This document shows positions 31,124 through 40,976 of a stretch of 64,000 nt of DNA, in pieces (positions within the stretch are counted from its first letter, which is position 1; every line of letters begins with the position of its first letter). The notes under the pieces are model-generated. The model saw only the letters and a list, made by a program, of their open reading frames with translations, was not told the DNA's origin and searched no databases. Both the position numbers and the translations under genes were made by a program. This stretch comes from Luteolibacter flavescens (GTDB taxonomy: Bacteria; Verrucomicrobiota; Verrucomicrobiia; Verrucomicrobiales; Akkermansiaceae), in assembly GCF_025950085.1 (NCBI RefSeq), contig NZ_JAPDDS010000006.1, forward strand, positions 305,749 to 369,748, in the 5' to 3' direction.

Positions 31124-32123
31124 AGTCGCATTGGCGGCTTCCGCCTTGCTCCTCTCCTCTTGCCAGACGCTCCAGTTCTACACCCAGGCGGTGGGCGGGC
31201 AGATGGAGATCTTGCACAAGAGCCGTCCCAACGGGCCGATTATCGCCTCGCCGGACACCGATCCGAAGCTGCGGAAGCAACTCGTCGCGGTGGAAGGCAT
31301 CCGCCGCTTCGCCAGCGAGCATCTTTCGCTGCCCGGCCACGACAGCTACGGGAAGTATGCGGATCTCCAGCGCGAGCACGTGACGTGGACGCTCTACGCC
31401 GCGCCGGAATTTTCACTCGAGCCGAAGCGCTGGTGGTATCCCACCCTGGGCAAGCTCGACTACCGCGGCTTCTTCAAGGAGAGCGATGCCGAGGCACTGG
31501 CGACCGAGCTCCGCGGCGAGGGCTTCGACGTGCAGGTCGGCGGCGTGGATGCCTACTCCACGCTCGGCTGGTTCCACGATCCGGTGCTGAATACCTTCGT
31601 CCACTCCGCCGACGTGGACCTCGCCGAGCTGATCTTCCACGAGCTGACCCACCGGAAGTACTTCCGCGGGGGCGCGACCGTTTTCAACGAGTCCTTCGCC
31701 AATGCCGTCGCCGAGGAAGGCGTGCGCCGCTGGCTGAAGCATGAGGGCCGGACTGCGGACCTGAAGAAATTCGAGGCCCGCCTGATCCGACGCGCGGAGT
31801 TCTACGACCGCATCGAGTGGACGCGCGCGGAGCTGGAAAAGCTCTACGCCTCCGACCTGCCACCGGAGGAAATGCGCCGCCGGAAATCCGCGATCTTCGC
31901 CGACCTGCGCGACCGCTTCCGCGAGCTGCGCCGCAGGTGGGGTGGCCGCGGCCTGGAGTGGTGGCTGACGCGCGATATCAACAACGCCGACCTCGTCTCG
32001 CTGCACACCTACCAGAAGCACGTCCCCACCTTCCACAAGCTGCTCGCGGACTGCGGTGGCGATCTCGATGTCTTCTACAAGCGGGTAAAGAAGCTCGAGA
32101 TCCCCGAGGAAGAGGACGAGTGA
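31104..32123 (+). CDS. Putative aminopeptidase lipoprotein
   Basis: 339 residues from ATG 31104 with a lipoprotein signal (LALAASALLLSSC-type end at SSCQ). It has a zinc-protease HELTH motif at residues 179-183 in LAELIFHELTHRKYF, followed by NESFANAVAEEG, whose Glu may be the third ligand. This is the pattern of the predicted aminopeptidase family (Pfam Aminopep), usually membrane-anchored and of unknown substrate. The length is typical. Confidence 0.8.
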   Translation: MASIGLKVALAASALLLSSCQTLQFYTQAVGGQMEILHKSRPNGPIIASPDTDPKLRKQLVAVEGIRRFASEHLSLPGHDSYGKYADLQREHVTWTLYAAPEFSLEPKRWWYPTLGKLDYRGFFKESDAEALATELRGEGFDVQVGGVDAYSTLGWFHDPVLNTFVHSADVDLAELIFHELTHRKYFRGGATVFNESFANAVAEEGVRRWLKHEGRTADLKKFEARLIRRAEFYDRIEWTRAELEKLYASDLPPEEMRRRKSAIFADLRDRFRELRRRWGGRGLEWWLTRDINNADLVSLHTYQKHVPTFHKLLADCGGDLDVFYKRVKKLEIPEEEDE

Positions 32124-32140
32124 CGTGACGCGCGGCCCGA

Positions 32141-32893
32141 TCAGGTCGCGAGATCGACGAAGTGACGGCGCGAGGAAAGCAGGTGCTTGCGCATCGCCTC
32201 GGCGGCCTTGTCGGGCATGCCGGCCTCGATGGCATCGAGGATTTCATTGTGGCCGGAGATCACCGGCGTGGACCAGTCGCCGTCGCCACGGTTTGCCTGG
32301 GCGTAGGCGATGCAGCGCTTCTCCAGCGCGCCGAGCAGGATCGAGTAGATCCGGTTCCCCGACCCGCGGGCGATGGCGAGGTGGAAGGCGATGTCCGCCT
32401 TGCTGAATTTGTCCTTCGTCCCGCGCGCCTTGTCCATCGCGTCCACAATGCGCCGCAGCTCGCGGATGACCTGCTCGCCCGCGTTCTTCGCGGCGAGGCG
32501 CGCGCACTCCGTTTCGATCAGGATGCGGAAGTCGATCAGCTCCAGGAAATCGCTCTCCTCGGCGAGCACCGAGTAGCTCTCCACCGCGCTGCCCAGCGAC
32601 TCCAGGCTGGGATCGGCGATGTAGGTGCCGCTGCCCTTCAGCGTGCGCAGCAGGCCGCGGCCGCGGAGCTGCTGGATCGCTTCCCGAATGACCGTGCGGC
32701 TCACCTTGAAGCGCTCGCAGAATTTCTCCTCGGACGGCAGCCGCTCGCCGGGCGGCAGCTTGCCGGCCAGGATTTCCTGCTCGAGTTCTCCGGCGATCTG
32801 GGCGCTGCGTCGTTGCACGTCAGGACGGTAGAACGTCCGCCGCATGGGCATCCAGTGGAAACGGGGCGTGCGACCTGACATGAGAATCCGCAT
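32141..32893 (-). CDS. GntR-family transcriptional regulator, FadR subfamily
   Basis: An N-terminal winged helix (IAGELEQEILAGKLPPGERLPSEEKFCERFKVSRTVIREAIQQLRGRGLL) and a C-terminal FCD ligand domain (FRILIETECARLAA, AFHLAIARGSGN, HNEILDAIEAGMPDKAAEAMRKHL) whose His residues normally bind metal and acid ligands. The first 17 residues are probably untranslated; MPMRRTFYRPDV is a more likely start. It is divergent from gluconokinase, so it may control sugar-acid use. Confidence 0.9.
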   Translation of the reverse strand: MRILMSGRTPRFHWMPMRRTFYRPDVQRRSAQIAGELEQEILAGKLPPGERLPSEEKFCERFKVSRTVIREAIQQLRGRGLLRTLKGSGTYIADPSLESLGSAVESYSVLAEESDFLELIDFRILIETECARLAAKNAGEQVIRELRRIVDAMDKARGTKDKFSKADIAFHLAIARGSGNRIYSILLGALEKRCIAYAQANRGDGDWSTPVISGHNEILDAIEAGMPDKAAEAMRKHLLSSRRHFVDLAT

Positions 32894-33050
32894 GTCCGCT
32901 TTACGTTCGGTGATATTCCATCGGATGAACTGCGGAAACTCCGCCGCTCCAGCAGATTTCGGGAAGTTGCCATACAGATTTCCGGTTTCCAGGATTCCGC
33001 CTCACGTGTTCTTTGAACTCCCGCCAATTTGCGGCATCGTCCCGCCCTTC

Positions 33051-33527
33051 ATGAGAATCGTCATCGCAGGCGTCAGCGGCAGCGGGAAGACCACCATCGG
33101 CATGCTGGTGGCGGACAGGCTCGGCTGCGAATTCGCGGATGCCGATGGCTTTCACCCGCCGGAGAACATCGCGAAAATGAGCGCCGGTATCCCGCTCGAC
33201 GACAGTGACCGCGAGGGTTGGCTGGAGGCGCTGGGGGAATACATGGCGGGTCGCGAATCCATCGTGCTCGCCTGCTCGGCGCTGAAGAAGAAATACCGCG
33301 ATCACCTCCGCGGACTCGCCGGTCCGGTCCGCTTCTGCGTTCTCACCGCTGGGCGCGGGCTGCTGGAGGAGCGCCTGTCCACCCGCGAGCACTTCATGCC
33401 GGCGAGCCTGCTCGATTCGCAATTGGATACGCTGGAGCTTGGCGAGGATGTAGTCGTCATTGAAAATGCCGCTGCTCCGGAGGAGGTTGCCGAGCGATTG
33501 ATCGCGGGCCTTCCGGACAAGGGCTGA
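33051..33527 (+). CDS. gntK: Gluconokinase
   Basis: 158 residues from ATG 33051. P-loop GVSGSGKTT (residues 7-15), then CEFADADGFHPPENIAKM with the conserved DxDxFHP, GIPLDDSDREGWL, and ACSALKKKYRDHLR, all diagnostic of GntK, which phosphorylates gluconate to 6-phosphogluconate. No gluconate transporter lies next to it. Confidence 0.93.
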   Translation: MRIVIAGVSGSGKTTIGMLVADRLGCEFADADGFHPPENIAKMSAGIPLDDSDREGWLEALGEYMAGRESIVLACSALKKKYRDHLRGLAGPVRFCVLTAGRGLLEERLSTREHFMPASLLDSQLDTLELGEDVVVIENAAAPEEVAERLIAGLPDKG

Positions 33528-33627
33528 GAGGGGCACCGGCACCGCGCGTTTCCTGCGGTCTTCTTCCCGAGGATACGCGGCATTTGCCGCAAGCCATGCG
33601 TGGTCGCCCTCCCGCCCGCCCGGCACA

Positions 33628-36123
33628 ATGGCGGGGATGAAAGCCAGCGCCAGCGCTAGCACCTGCGTCTGCGACCACTGCGGCACCGCCTTCACACCGA
33701 CGGTCCGGGGTTCGGAGGATCGGGCTCGCGACCGCTATTGCTGCCGCGGCTGCGAATACGTCGCCACGCTGATCCGCGACCAGGGATTCGACCGCTACTA
33801 CGATCTCAAGCAGGACGTCGCCACCGCCCCCGTCCGCAGCCGACCCTTTGAGGATCATGATTTCGCATGGCTGCGGCCGCTTGTTGACGCGGCAGAGGCA
33901 CGCGAGGGAAATGATGCCGCGCAACTCGACTGCGCCATCGAGGGCATCTCCTGCATCGGCTGTGTGTGGCTCATCGACCGGCTTTTCGAGCGTCACGACG
34001 GTGCCATCCGTGCCGCGGCAAATCCCGCCAATGGTCGCCTCCATCTGGAGTGGCAGCGCGGGTCCTGTGATGTCGGTGCCTATTTGAAAGAGCTCGCGTC
34101 CTTCGGCTACGTCGCCGCACCCGCCGCCGCGGGCAGCCGTGACACCTCTCCGGAGCGCCGCGGTCTCGCCGGGCGCATGGGCCTCTGCGGGGCCTTCGCG
34201 TTGAATGCCATGGGCTTCTCGCTGCCCACCTATCTCGGCATGCCGGCGGACTTCGAGTTCGCCGGGCTCTTCCGCCTCATCGCCTTCACCTCGGCCACGC
34301 TGGCCATGCTCGTGGGCGGAGGATTCTTCATCTCCCGCGCCTGGCGGGCGCTTCGGATCGGCACGCTGCACATCGACTTGCCCATCGCGCTTGGGCTCAT
34401 CGCCGCCTATCTCGGGTCCATCGCCGGTTGGGCCGCGGGGGAGGAGCGGCTGCTCTACTTCGACTTCGTCGCCACCTTCGTCTTCCTCATGCTGCTGGGC
34501 CGCTACGTGCAGACCGCGGCGGTGGAAAAGAACCGCCTCCGGCTCGTCCGCCGCTCGCCGCTGCCGGAGTCGGTCAGGTCGGGCGATGCCCTGCTTCCCA
34601 TCTCCTCCCTCCAGCCGGGCACCCGCTTCCAGCTCGAGCCGGGGAAGGCGCTGCCGGTCTCCGCTTGCCTCAGCGACGGTACGGCGGAGGTCTCGCTGGA
34701 GTGGATCCATGGCGAGGCGGACCCCGTCATCCTGCATCCCGGCTCGCGGCTGCCCGCCGGGGCCATCCTGCTCGGCCGCAGGCCCGTCACCGTCACCGCG
34801 GATGAAACGTGGGCCGACTCGCTGATCTCCAAGCTGGTGGCGGATGCTTTCGGAGACCGCGGCTCTCCCGTCTTCCAGCGGCTGCTGAAAATTTACCTGG
34901 GTGTTGTTCTTGTGACCGGTGTCGCCGTCTTCGCCTTCTGGGCGATGGGCGGCGACGCCCGCACGGGACTCCAGGCGATGATCTCGGTCTTCGTGGTCTC
35001 CTGCCCCTGCGCCCTCGGCGTGGCCGTGCCGCTCGCGGACGAGTGGGCGGCGGCCCGCCTTGCCCGTGCCGGGGCCTTCGTCCGTCGCGCCAGCCTCTGG
35101 CCCCGCCTGCGCCGCGTGAAGCACGTCGTCTTTGACAAGACGGGCACGCTCACGCTCGAGCGCCCGCTGTTAGAAAATCCCGCCGCCGTCGATGCCCTGG
35201 GCGATCACGCCGCGCTCGCGCTCGCCCGGCTCACCCGCGGCTCGCTGCATCCTGTCTCGCGCACCTTGTTGGAAGCTCTGGGAAATCGCGGCCAGCGCCT
35301 GCTGGAAGCCCTCGGCCCTGTCGAGGTGACGGAGATCCCCGGCCAAGGCGTCCGCGCAACGATGGAGACGGGCGAGTGGTTCCTGGGAAAAAGCAGCCAG
35401 CGCCAGGGCACAGAGCTCCGCCACGATGGCTCGCTCATCGCCGCCTTCACCTTCAGCGATGCCCTGCGGCCCGGTGCTGCCGACGCGCTCCGCCACCTTG
35501 AAAGGCGCGGCCTATCCATCCATATCCTCTCCGGGGATTCCCCGCTGAAGGTGGCCAGCCTCGCCCGCTCGCTCGGCCTGCCCTACGATCAATCCCACGG
35601 CGGCCTGAGCCCGGAGGAAAAGTGCCGCGCCGTGCAGGCGCTCGACCGCCAGGACACGCTCTACGTGGGCGATGGTGCGAATGACTCGCTCGCCTTTGAC
35701 GCGGCCTTCGTGACCGGCACGCCCGTAGTGGACCGCAGCCTCCTGGAGTCGAAGTCGGACTTCTACGCGCTTGGCTCCTGCCTTGCTTGGCTGCCGGAGG
35801 CCTTTGCCGCGGCGGATGCCCGCGCGCACGGGGTCCGCCGGGCATTCATCTTCGCTCTTTCCTACAATCTCGTCGTGGTCGCCCTGTCCGCCACGGCCCA
35901 CATGAGCCCGCTTCTCGCCGCAGTGCTGATGCCCCTGAGTTCGGTGGTTTCCATCCTGCTCGTCGCATTTCGCACCCGTATGATTGAACTCCACAGAACC
36001 CACGATTATGGTCGCGATGTTATCCGAAAAGAAGAAGGTTCCCCCTCGCGTCTCCGTTTCTCGTCCCGCACCCGTCATGAGCCAAAGTCAGGCGACCAAG
36101 CAGTTCGAAGCCACCTTGCATGA
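33628..36123 (+). CDS. ccoI: Copper-transporting P1B-type ATPase, CcoI/FixI-like
   Basis: 831 residues. The N-terminus has a Cys-rich metal site (CVCDHCGTAF, then YCCRGCEYVATLI) and a heavy-metal domain with C109 and C112 in ISCIGCVW. Membrane helices follow. The ion-path motif is SCPCALG (C458, C460), the phosphorylation site D503 in DKTGTLT, and the hinge GDGANDS. This N-terminal organisation marks the CcoI/FixI/CtpA group, which exports copper for cytochrome oxidase assembly. No cco genes are in the window. The last 40 residues are hydrophilic and read into the next gene. A start at 33637 is also possible. Confidence 0.9.
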   Translation: MAGMKASASASTCVCDHCGTAFTPTVRGSEDRARDRYCCRGCEYVATLIRDQGFDRYYDLKQDVATAPVRSRPFEDHDFAWLRPLVDAAEAREGNDAAQLDCAIEGISCIGCVWLIDRLFERHDGAIRAAANPANGRLHLEWQRGSCDVGAYLKELASFGYVAAPAAAGSRDTSPERRGLAGRMGLCGAFALNAMGFSLPTYLGMPADFEFAGLFRLIAFTSATLAMLVGGGFFISRAWRALRIGTLHIDLPIALGLIAAYLGSIAGWAAGEERLLYFDFVATFVFLMLLGRYVQTAAVEKNRLRLVRRSPLPESVRSGDALLPISSLQPGTRFQLEPGKALPVSACLSDGTAEVSLEWIHGEADPVILHPGSRLPAGAILLGRRPVTVTADETWADSLISKLVADAFGDRGSPVFQRLLKIYLGVVLVTGVAVFAFWAMGGDARTGLQAMISVFVVSCPCALGVAVPLADEWAAARLARAGAFVRRASLWPRLRRVKHVVFDKTGTLTLERPLLENPAAVDALGDHAALALARLTRGSLHPVSRTLLEALGNRGQRLLEALGPVEVTEIPGQGVRATMETGEWFLGKSSQRQGTELRHDGSLIAAFTFSDALRPGAADALRHLERRGLSIHILSGDSPLKVASLARSLGLPYDQSHGGLSPEEKCRAVQALDRQDTLYVGDGANDSLAFDAAFVTGTPVVDRSLLESKSDFYALGSCLAWLPEAFAAADARAHGVRRAFIFALSYNLVVVALSATAHMSPLLAAVLMPLSSVVSILLVAFRTRMIELHRTHDYGRDVIRKEEGSPSRLRFSSRTRHEPKSGDQAVRSHLA

Positions 36124-36991
36124 GCGGCTGAAGCAGTCCGATCTCTTCAAGGTCTATCAGGACGCCTTTCGCACCGCCACCGGCCTGCCGTTGCGGCTCG
36201 TGGGGGCAAATCCCGAGGACTGGTGTCTGGATGACCAGTCGGTGAACCGCAGTCCCTTCTGCGAGGTGCTGAATCTCTGCAAGAGCGCCTGCCACGCCTG
36301 CGTCGATACGAACCGGCGGCTGATCGAGGAGGCCAGCGTGAAGGGCCCGTCGAGCTGCCACTGCTTCGCCGGTCTCACCGCCTCCGCCGTGCCGGTGAAG
36401 CTCGGCGCGGCTGTGGTCGGGTATTTGAAGACCGGCCAGGTCTTCTCCCGCACGCCGACCGAGGAAGACTTTGACCGCCTGCTCGGCAGCCTCGGCCGCA
36501 AGACGCTGGACGAGAAGACACAGGGCGTGCTGCGCAGCACCTACTTCCAGACCCGCTCCGTGGAGCCGGAGCGCTACGCCAGCATGATCACCCTGCTGCA
36601 CAGCTTCGCCGAGCAGCTCAGCCACCACGCCGAGTCCCTCGCCATCATCGAGGAAGGCAGCGAGCCCGCCGCGATCGCGAAGGCACGCCGCTACATCCAC
36701 TCGCACCTCGACGAATCCCTGCCGCTCGGTGCCGTGGCCCACGAGGCCGGCCTGAGCGAGTCGCACTTCTGCCGCCTCTTCAAGGAAGCCACCGGCCTCA
36801 CCCTCACCGACTATGTGAACCGCTGCCGTGTCGAGGCTGCCAAGCGCGAACTTCTCAAGCCCGAGAAGCGCGTCTCCGAGATCGCCTTCGAGGTCGGCTA
36901 CCAATCGCTCTCCCAATTCAACCGCAGCTTCGCCCGGATCGTCGGCACCTCGCCGACCCTCTGGCGGAAAGAGAAATTCGCCGAGGCGTGA
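36077..36991 (+). CDS. AraC-family regulator with PocR sensory domain
   Basis: 304 residues from ATG 36077; an in-frame ATG at 36008 is an alternative. Residues 10-170 form a PocR-type domain (SDLFKVYQDAFRTATGLPLRLV, then FCEVLNLCKSACHACVDTNRRL, CFAGLTASAVPVKLGAAVVGYLKTGQVF), with a cysteine set that may hold a metal or redox group. The C-terminal 100 residues are the AraC double helix-turn-helix (LGAVAHEAGLSESHFCRLFKEATG, ISEIAFEVGYQSLSQFNRSF-like). The start lies inside the end of the ATPase gene in another frame. Confidence 0.88.
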   Translation: MSQSQATKQFEATLHERLKQSDLFKVYQDAFRTATGLPLRLVGANPEDWCLDDQSVNRSPFCEVLNLCKSACHACVDTNRRLIEEASVKGPSSCHCFAGLTASAVPVKLGAAVVGYLKTGQVFSRTPTEEDFDRLLGSLGRKTLDEKTQGVLRSTYFQTRSVEPERYASMITLLHSFAEQLSHHAESLAIIEEGSEPAAIAKARRYIHSHLDESLPLGAVAHEAGLSESHFCRLFKEATGLTLTDYVNRCRVEAAKRELLKPEKRVSEIAFEVGYQSLSQFNRSFARIVGTSPTLWRKEKFAEA

Positions 36992-37010
36992 GGCGACGCC
37001 ATCCGCGGCA

Positions 37011-37460
37011 TCATCGCTTCTTCACCGGCCCCGCATAGTCCTCGTGCTGCGGGCCGCGGGCGTAGATGTCCAGCGGCACGCCCTTGCGCTCCTTCAGCAT
37101 CATCGCGTTGAAACGGGCCATGTAGGACTCGGCGAGCGGGATGTGTTTCCCGTAGCTGCCACCCATGCCCTGCCAGGTCACGTCGTAGCGGTCGTGCTCC
37201 TTGGCATGCCCGGCGACTCCGGGGATCCAGTAGTCCTTGGTGTCGTAGATCGCGAGGCCGAGCAGGCGGTATTCGCCCTTTGCAACACGGGCGCGCACCT
37301 GCGGCGCGGGATCGCTTTCCATCCACTCGACGAAGGCGCGCTCGTTCATCGAGTCGCTCGCCTGCTTCAATCCCGGAAGCCGGGACGCCTGGTAGATGGG
37401 ATTCCCGCAACCGGTGATGAGGCAGGCGGCTGCGAGGGCGATCGTGTGACGGAGGTTCAT
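37011..37460 (-). CDS. Small lipoprotein of unknown function (1)
   Basis: 149 residues with a lipobox (LITGCGNPIY; Cys18). No known family is recognised. It is followed upstream, after a single base, by a second small lipoprotein on the same strand, so the two are probably co-expressed. Confidence 0.65.
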   Translation of the reverse strand: MNLRHTIALAAACLITGCGNPIYQASRLPGLKQASDSMNERAFVEWMESDPAPQVRARVAKGEYRLLGLAIYDTKDYWIPGVAGHAKEHDRYDVTWQGMGGSYGKHIPLAESYMARFNAMMLKERKGVPLDIYARGPQHEDYAGPVKKR

Positions 37461-37461
37461 T

Positions 37462-37860
37462 TTACCAGGTGAAAGGGTGCTCGCTTTCCCATTTCGAGAT
37501 CAGCTTTTGGTCCGCCGGTCGTTGCGGGTCGAGCTGTCGGAAGAGTTCCTTCTGCCGGGTGCCGCCGAGGGTGTTCTCACCGGTCCAGCGGCCTTGGTCG
37601 AAGTAGAAGGTCTTCGCGCCGGGGTAGTCATCGCGGGTGGCGAAGTAGTAGCGATATGCGGTGGCCGCCGGCGGGCCTTCCTTGTGAGGAGCGTCCGCGT
37701 GAAGAATGCGTCCCGGCTGGCCCAGCGCTGCCACCAGGCTTTCCGGCGTGAGCGACTTCCGCTCGATCCCGGCAAAGGGCTCCGTGTGCCGGTAAGGGTC
37801 CACACCGCATCCACACGCCGCCATCGCGAGACAGATGAGAAGAAGCCGCCGGAAAATCAT
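37462..37860 (-). CDS. Small lipoprotein of unknown function (2)
   Basis: 132 residues from the ATG complementary to 37858-37860 (MIFRRLLLICLAMAACGCGVD, lipobox at residue 16-18). The middle (SLTPESLVAALGQPGRILH and TKTFYFDQGRWTGE-like stretch) resembles small outer-membrane assembly lipoproteins such as SmpA/BamE, but the match is weak. A much longer frame extends upstream without a credible start and overlaps the MYG1 gene. Confidence 0.6.
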   Translation of the reverse strand: MIFRRLLLICLAMAACGCGVDPYRHTEPFAGIERKSLTPESLVAALGQPGRILHADAPHKEGPPAATAYRYYFATRDDYPGAKTFYFDQGRWTGENTLGGTRQKELFRQLDPQRPADQKLISKWESEHPFTW

Positions 37861-38019
37861 GAGTCGGGAAGTGTGCTGGAGATAGGCTGAGGGGAGGCCG
37901 CCGGGAGGCAATCGAAAATCCCTCCGCTCGCCCCTCTCTCCGGGGCCAAAATTGCCGGTCATCCCGGGATTGCCTGATCGCCGTGCGGCCCTATGGTCGC
38001 CGGCTTTCCACCACCGACC

Positions 38020-38877
38020 ATGGCCATCGCTATCGAACGCATCCTCACCCATCCCGGCGGCTCGCATAAGGACGAACTCCTCGCGTGCAGCCTGCTGGCC
38101 GCCGTCCATGGCGTGGAAATCGTGCGCCGCGAGCCGACCGAGGCGGACCTCGCCGATCCCGCCACCGCCGTGGTCGACGTGGGTGGCCAGCATGATCCGG
38201 CGCTGAACAACTTCGACCACCACCAGTTCCCCGCGGACCATCCGCCGGTCTGCGCGCTGACGCTTGTCCTCCAGCACCTCGGCATCTACGAGGATGCTCG
38301 TACTTTCTGCGATTGGCTGGAGCCCGCCGAGTGGTTCGACACCCGCGGGCCGAATGTCACGGCGAAGTGGCTGGGCATCGACCGCGACACGCTGGCAAAG
38401 CTGAATTCCCCCGTGGATGTCACGCTGCTCCGCCGCTTCGCGAAGGCCTCCCGCCTCGCCCCCGGCGACGTGATCTACGAGATGATGCGGATGACCGGCC
38501 AGGATCTCATCGACTACGTACGCTCGCTGCGCCAGCGGCTCGATTTCATCCGGGACCACGCCGAGCTGTGGACCGTGGCGGGGCAGGAGATCGTCTTCCT
38601 TCCGCGCACGGAGCCCATGCCGGACGAGCCGTCCGCGGGCATCGGCCGCTACCTGCAATCCATCGGCAAGGACAAGACGGTCGCCGCGCTCATCTACCCG
38701 GACCGCCGGGGCAGTGGCTATGGCCTGTCGCGGAACAACGACCACCCGGCCTTCGACTTCACCCGCATCGAGAGCGAGGCGGATGTCCACTTCGCCCATG
38801 CCCGCGGCTTCGTCGCGAAGACCTCCGCCGCGGAGATCGAGCGCCTGAAGGCCCTGCTCGAAATCGCGCGGGCCTGA
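38020..38877 (+). CDS. MYG1-family (UPF0160) protein
   Basis: 285 residues from ATG 38020. The start of the domain reads RILTHPGGSHKDELLACSLLA and then VVDVGGQHDPALNNFDHHQF, with the His/Asp residues that ligate metals in DHH-like phosphoesterases. Later conserved pieces are DWLEPAEWFDTRGPN and YPDRRGSGYGLSR. Human MYG1 has been described as a 3'-5' RNA exonuclease; the bacterial proteins are uncharacterised as far as I know. Confidence 0.82.
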   Translation: MAIAIERILTHPGGSHKDELLACSLLAAVHGVEIVRREPTEADLADPATAVVDVGGQHDPALNNFDHHQFPADHPPVCALTLVLQHLGIYEDARTFCDWLEPAEWFDTRGPNVTAKWLGIDRDTLAKLNSPVDVTLLRRFAKASRLAPGDVIYEMMRMTGQDLIDYVRSLRQRLDFIRDHAELWTVAGQEIVFLPRTEPMPDEPSAGIGRYLQSIGKDKTVAALIYPDRRGSGYGLSRNNDHPAFDFTRIESEADVHFAHARGFVAKTSAAEIERLKALLEIARA

Positions 38878-38881
38878 GCGG

Positions 38882-39793
38882 CTACGCGGCCGGACTGCCG
38901 GGCAGCACGCGATCCAGCAGCGCGATCAGCCGCTCCCGCAGTGGGGCGGCTTTCGCGGCGAGGCGGGCCTGCTCCTTTTCATACTCGCGGCGTCCTTCCG
39001 GCGTCTCGATGCGCACGGGATCGAGCCCGAAGCCGGAGAGGTCGTAGGGGCTCGCGCGCATGTCTAGGTCGCGCAATTCCATCGCCTGCTCGAAGCAATC
39101 CATCAGCAGGTCGGAGCCGGCCCACGGCATCGCCTTGAATGCCCACTTGTAGAGATCCATGTTCGCATGGATGCACGCCGGTTGCTCGAAGTCATGGCGC
39201 TCGAGCAGCGTCGGCTGCAGGCGGTTCAGCGGCAGGGCGTCGCTGTGAAAGAAGCGGAAGGCATCGAAATGCGAGCAGCGGATCGGGCGCGACTCCACCA
39301 GCGTGTCGATCTCTTCCTGCGGCAGGCGCAGGCCGGTGGTCATGCCGTGGCGGACCTCCGTGCCGCGATAGACCATCGCCCACTCGTGCAGGCCGTGGCA
39401 GGCGAAGTTCGGTGCGCGGTCGCGGGTCGCGGCGAGCAGCTCGCGCATCCATCGCAGCCGCGCGAGTTCCTTCGCGCCTGCCAGGAGAGGATCGGCGAAG
39501 ACGAGCCCGCCCTCGATCCGGTAGGGCTCCTTTTTCCAACAGGCGGGCAGGGGCGCGGCTTCGCAGGCCAGTGCGGTGCCCGCTTCAGGGTGCCACTCCT
39601 CCAGCTTCGCGAAGGAGAAGGGGTAGTAGGTGAAAAGGAAGTCCTCCACCGGGTGGGCCTTGCGCGCGGCACGGCGGCGCAGCGCTGGCACCGTCCAGCG
39701 CTCGGCCCGGGCGCGATGCCGCGCGGCCCGCTCCTGCCATTCGCTGGCGGAGAGGGTGCTGGTGATCACGGTCGTGGCGGTCGCAGGAGCCAT
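38882..39793 (-). CDS. Conserved protein often labelled 3-methyladenine DNA glycosylase
   Basis: About 303 residues if it starts at the ATG complementary to 39791-39793 ([20 protein letters not shown]). It belongs to a conserved family with [40 protein letters not shown] and [12 protein letters not shown]. Databases often call it 3-methyladenine DNA glycosylase, but no helix-hairpin-helix or MPG-type motif is visible, so I treat the function as unknown. It is divergent from ruvB. Confidence 0.65.
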   Translation of the reverse strand: MAPATATTVITSTLSASEWQERAARHRARAERWTVPALRRRAARKAHPVEDFLFTYYPFSFAKLEEWHPEAGTALACEAAPLPACWKKEPYRIEGGLVFADPLLAGAKELARLRWMRELLAATRDRAPNFACHGLHEWAMVYRGTEVRHGMTTGLRLPQEEIDTLVESRPIRCSHFDAFRFFHSDALPLNRLQPTLLERHDFEQPACIHANMDLYKWAFKAMPWAGSDLLMDCFEQAMELRDLDMRASPYDLSGFGLDPVRIETPEGRREYEKEQARLAAKAAPLRERLIALLDRVLPGSPAA

Positions 39794-39896
39794 CGGCGGG
39801 GAAGGGAAGCACGGGCGCGGGGAAATCACCAGTGCGCGAAAAAAGGTGTTCATTCGACCTCTGTCATGGTCTGTTCGCGGGGCACCGCTGGATCGC

Positions 39897-40922
39897 ATGA
39901 GCGAGAATTTCTACCAGAAGACCACCACCGCACCGACGACCTCCTACGATGTCTCGCTGCGGCCGCCCGTGTTTTCCGAGTTCATCGGGCAGGAAAAGGT
40001 GAAGGACCGCCTGCTCCTCATGGTGGAGGCCGCCCGCCAGCGTGGCGACGTGCTGGACCACGTGCTGCTCTCCGGCCCGCCCGGCCTGGGGAAGACCACG
40101 CTGGCAAACATCATCGCCCGCGCCACCGGCTCGCAGCTCCACGTGACCTCCGGCCCGCAGATCGAGAAGGCGGGCGACCTCGCCGGCGTGCTGACGAATT
40201 TGCAGAAGGGCGACGTGCTTTTCATCGATGAGATCCACCGCCTGCACCCCGCCATCGAGGAATATCTCTACCCCGCGATGGAGGATTTCCGGCTCGATAT
40301 CATCATCGACTCCGGCCCGTCGGCCCGCTCGATCCAGCTCAATCTGCCGCGCTTCACGCTCGTCGGGGCCACCACGCGCTCCGGGATGCTGACCGCGCCG
40401 CTACGCTCGCGCTTCGGCCTGGTGAATCGCCTCGACTACTACACGCAGGAGGAACTGGCGCAGATCATCGAGCGCTCCGCCGGGCTGCTGGATATCCCGG
40501 TGATGCGCGAGGGCGCGCTTGAGGTCGCCGCCCGCTCCCGCGGCACCCCGCGTGTGGCAAATGCGCTGCTGCGCTGGGTGCGCGACTACGCGCAGGTGAA
40601 GAGCGACGGCACCATCACCGGCCCGATCGCCGATGCCGCGCTGGCGATGATCGAGATCGACGCGCAGGGCCTCGATGAAATGGACAAGCGCATCCTGGAG
40701 GCGCTGATCTACAAGTTCAATGGCGGCCCGGTCGGTGTGGGCTCGCTGGCCGTGGCGGTCGGCGAGGATGCGGCCACCATCGAGGAAGTTCACGAGCCTT
40801 TCCTGATCCTGCAGGGCTTCCTCCAGCGCACGCCCCGCGGTCGCGTGGCCCTGCCCGCTGCCTACGCGAAGATCGGTGCGAAGATGCCGCCGCCCGCGGA
40901 CGGGCAGGGGATGCTGCTGTGA
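39897..40922 (+). CDS. ruvB: Holliday junction branch-migration helicase RuvB
   Basis: 341 residues. [19 protein letters not shown], Walker [10 protein letters not shown], Walker [24 protein letters not shown], sensor [18 protein letters not shown] and the C-terminal winged helix with [16 protein letters not shown] are all standard. RuvB drives branch migration with RuvA. ruvA and ruvC are not adjacent. Confidence 0.97.
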   Translation: MSENFYQKTTTAPTTSYDVSLRPPVFSEFIGQEKVKDRLLLMVEAARQRGDVLDHVLLSGPPGLGKTTLANIIARATGSQLHVTSGPQIEKAGDLAGVLTNLQKGDVLFIDEIHRLHPAIEEYLYPAMEDFRLDIIIDSGPSARSIQLNLPRFTLVGATTRSGMLTAPLRSRFGLVNRLDYYTQEELAQIIERSAGLLDIPVMREGALEVAARSRGTPRVANALLRWVRDYAQVKSDGTITGPIADAALAMIEIDAQGLDEMDKRILEALIYKFNGGPVGVGSLAVAVGEDAATIEEVHEPFLILQGFLQRTPRGRVALPAAYAKIGAKMPPPADGQGMLL

Positions 40923-40976
40923 GGCAGGCCACTATGACCTTTCCCTCCGGCTTCTCAGGCTCTAGCTTTCCCGCGG

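Noticed and set aside
36077..36991. Regulator of propanediol use
   Set aside because: The PocR domain is shared with that regulator, but no pdu or cob genes are nearby and the domain is widespread.
37462..38799. A 445-codon minus frame that would make a large fusion protein
   Set aside because: Its upstream two thirds lie antisense to the well-supported MYG1 gene. Only the C-terminal 132 codons, with their own lipoprotein signal, look real.
38882..39793. DNA glycosylase function
   Set aside because: The common database label is not supported by any visible glycosylase motif.
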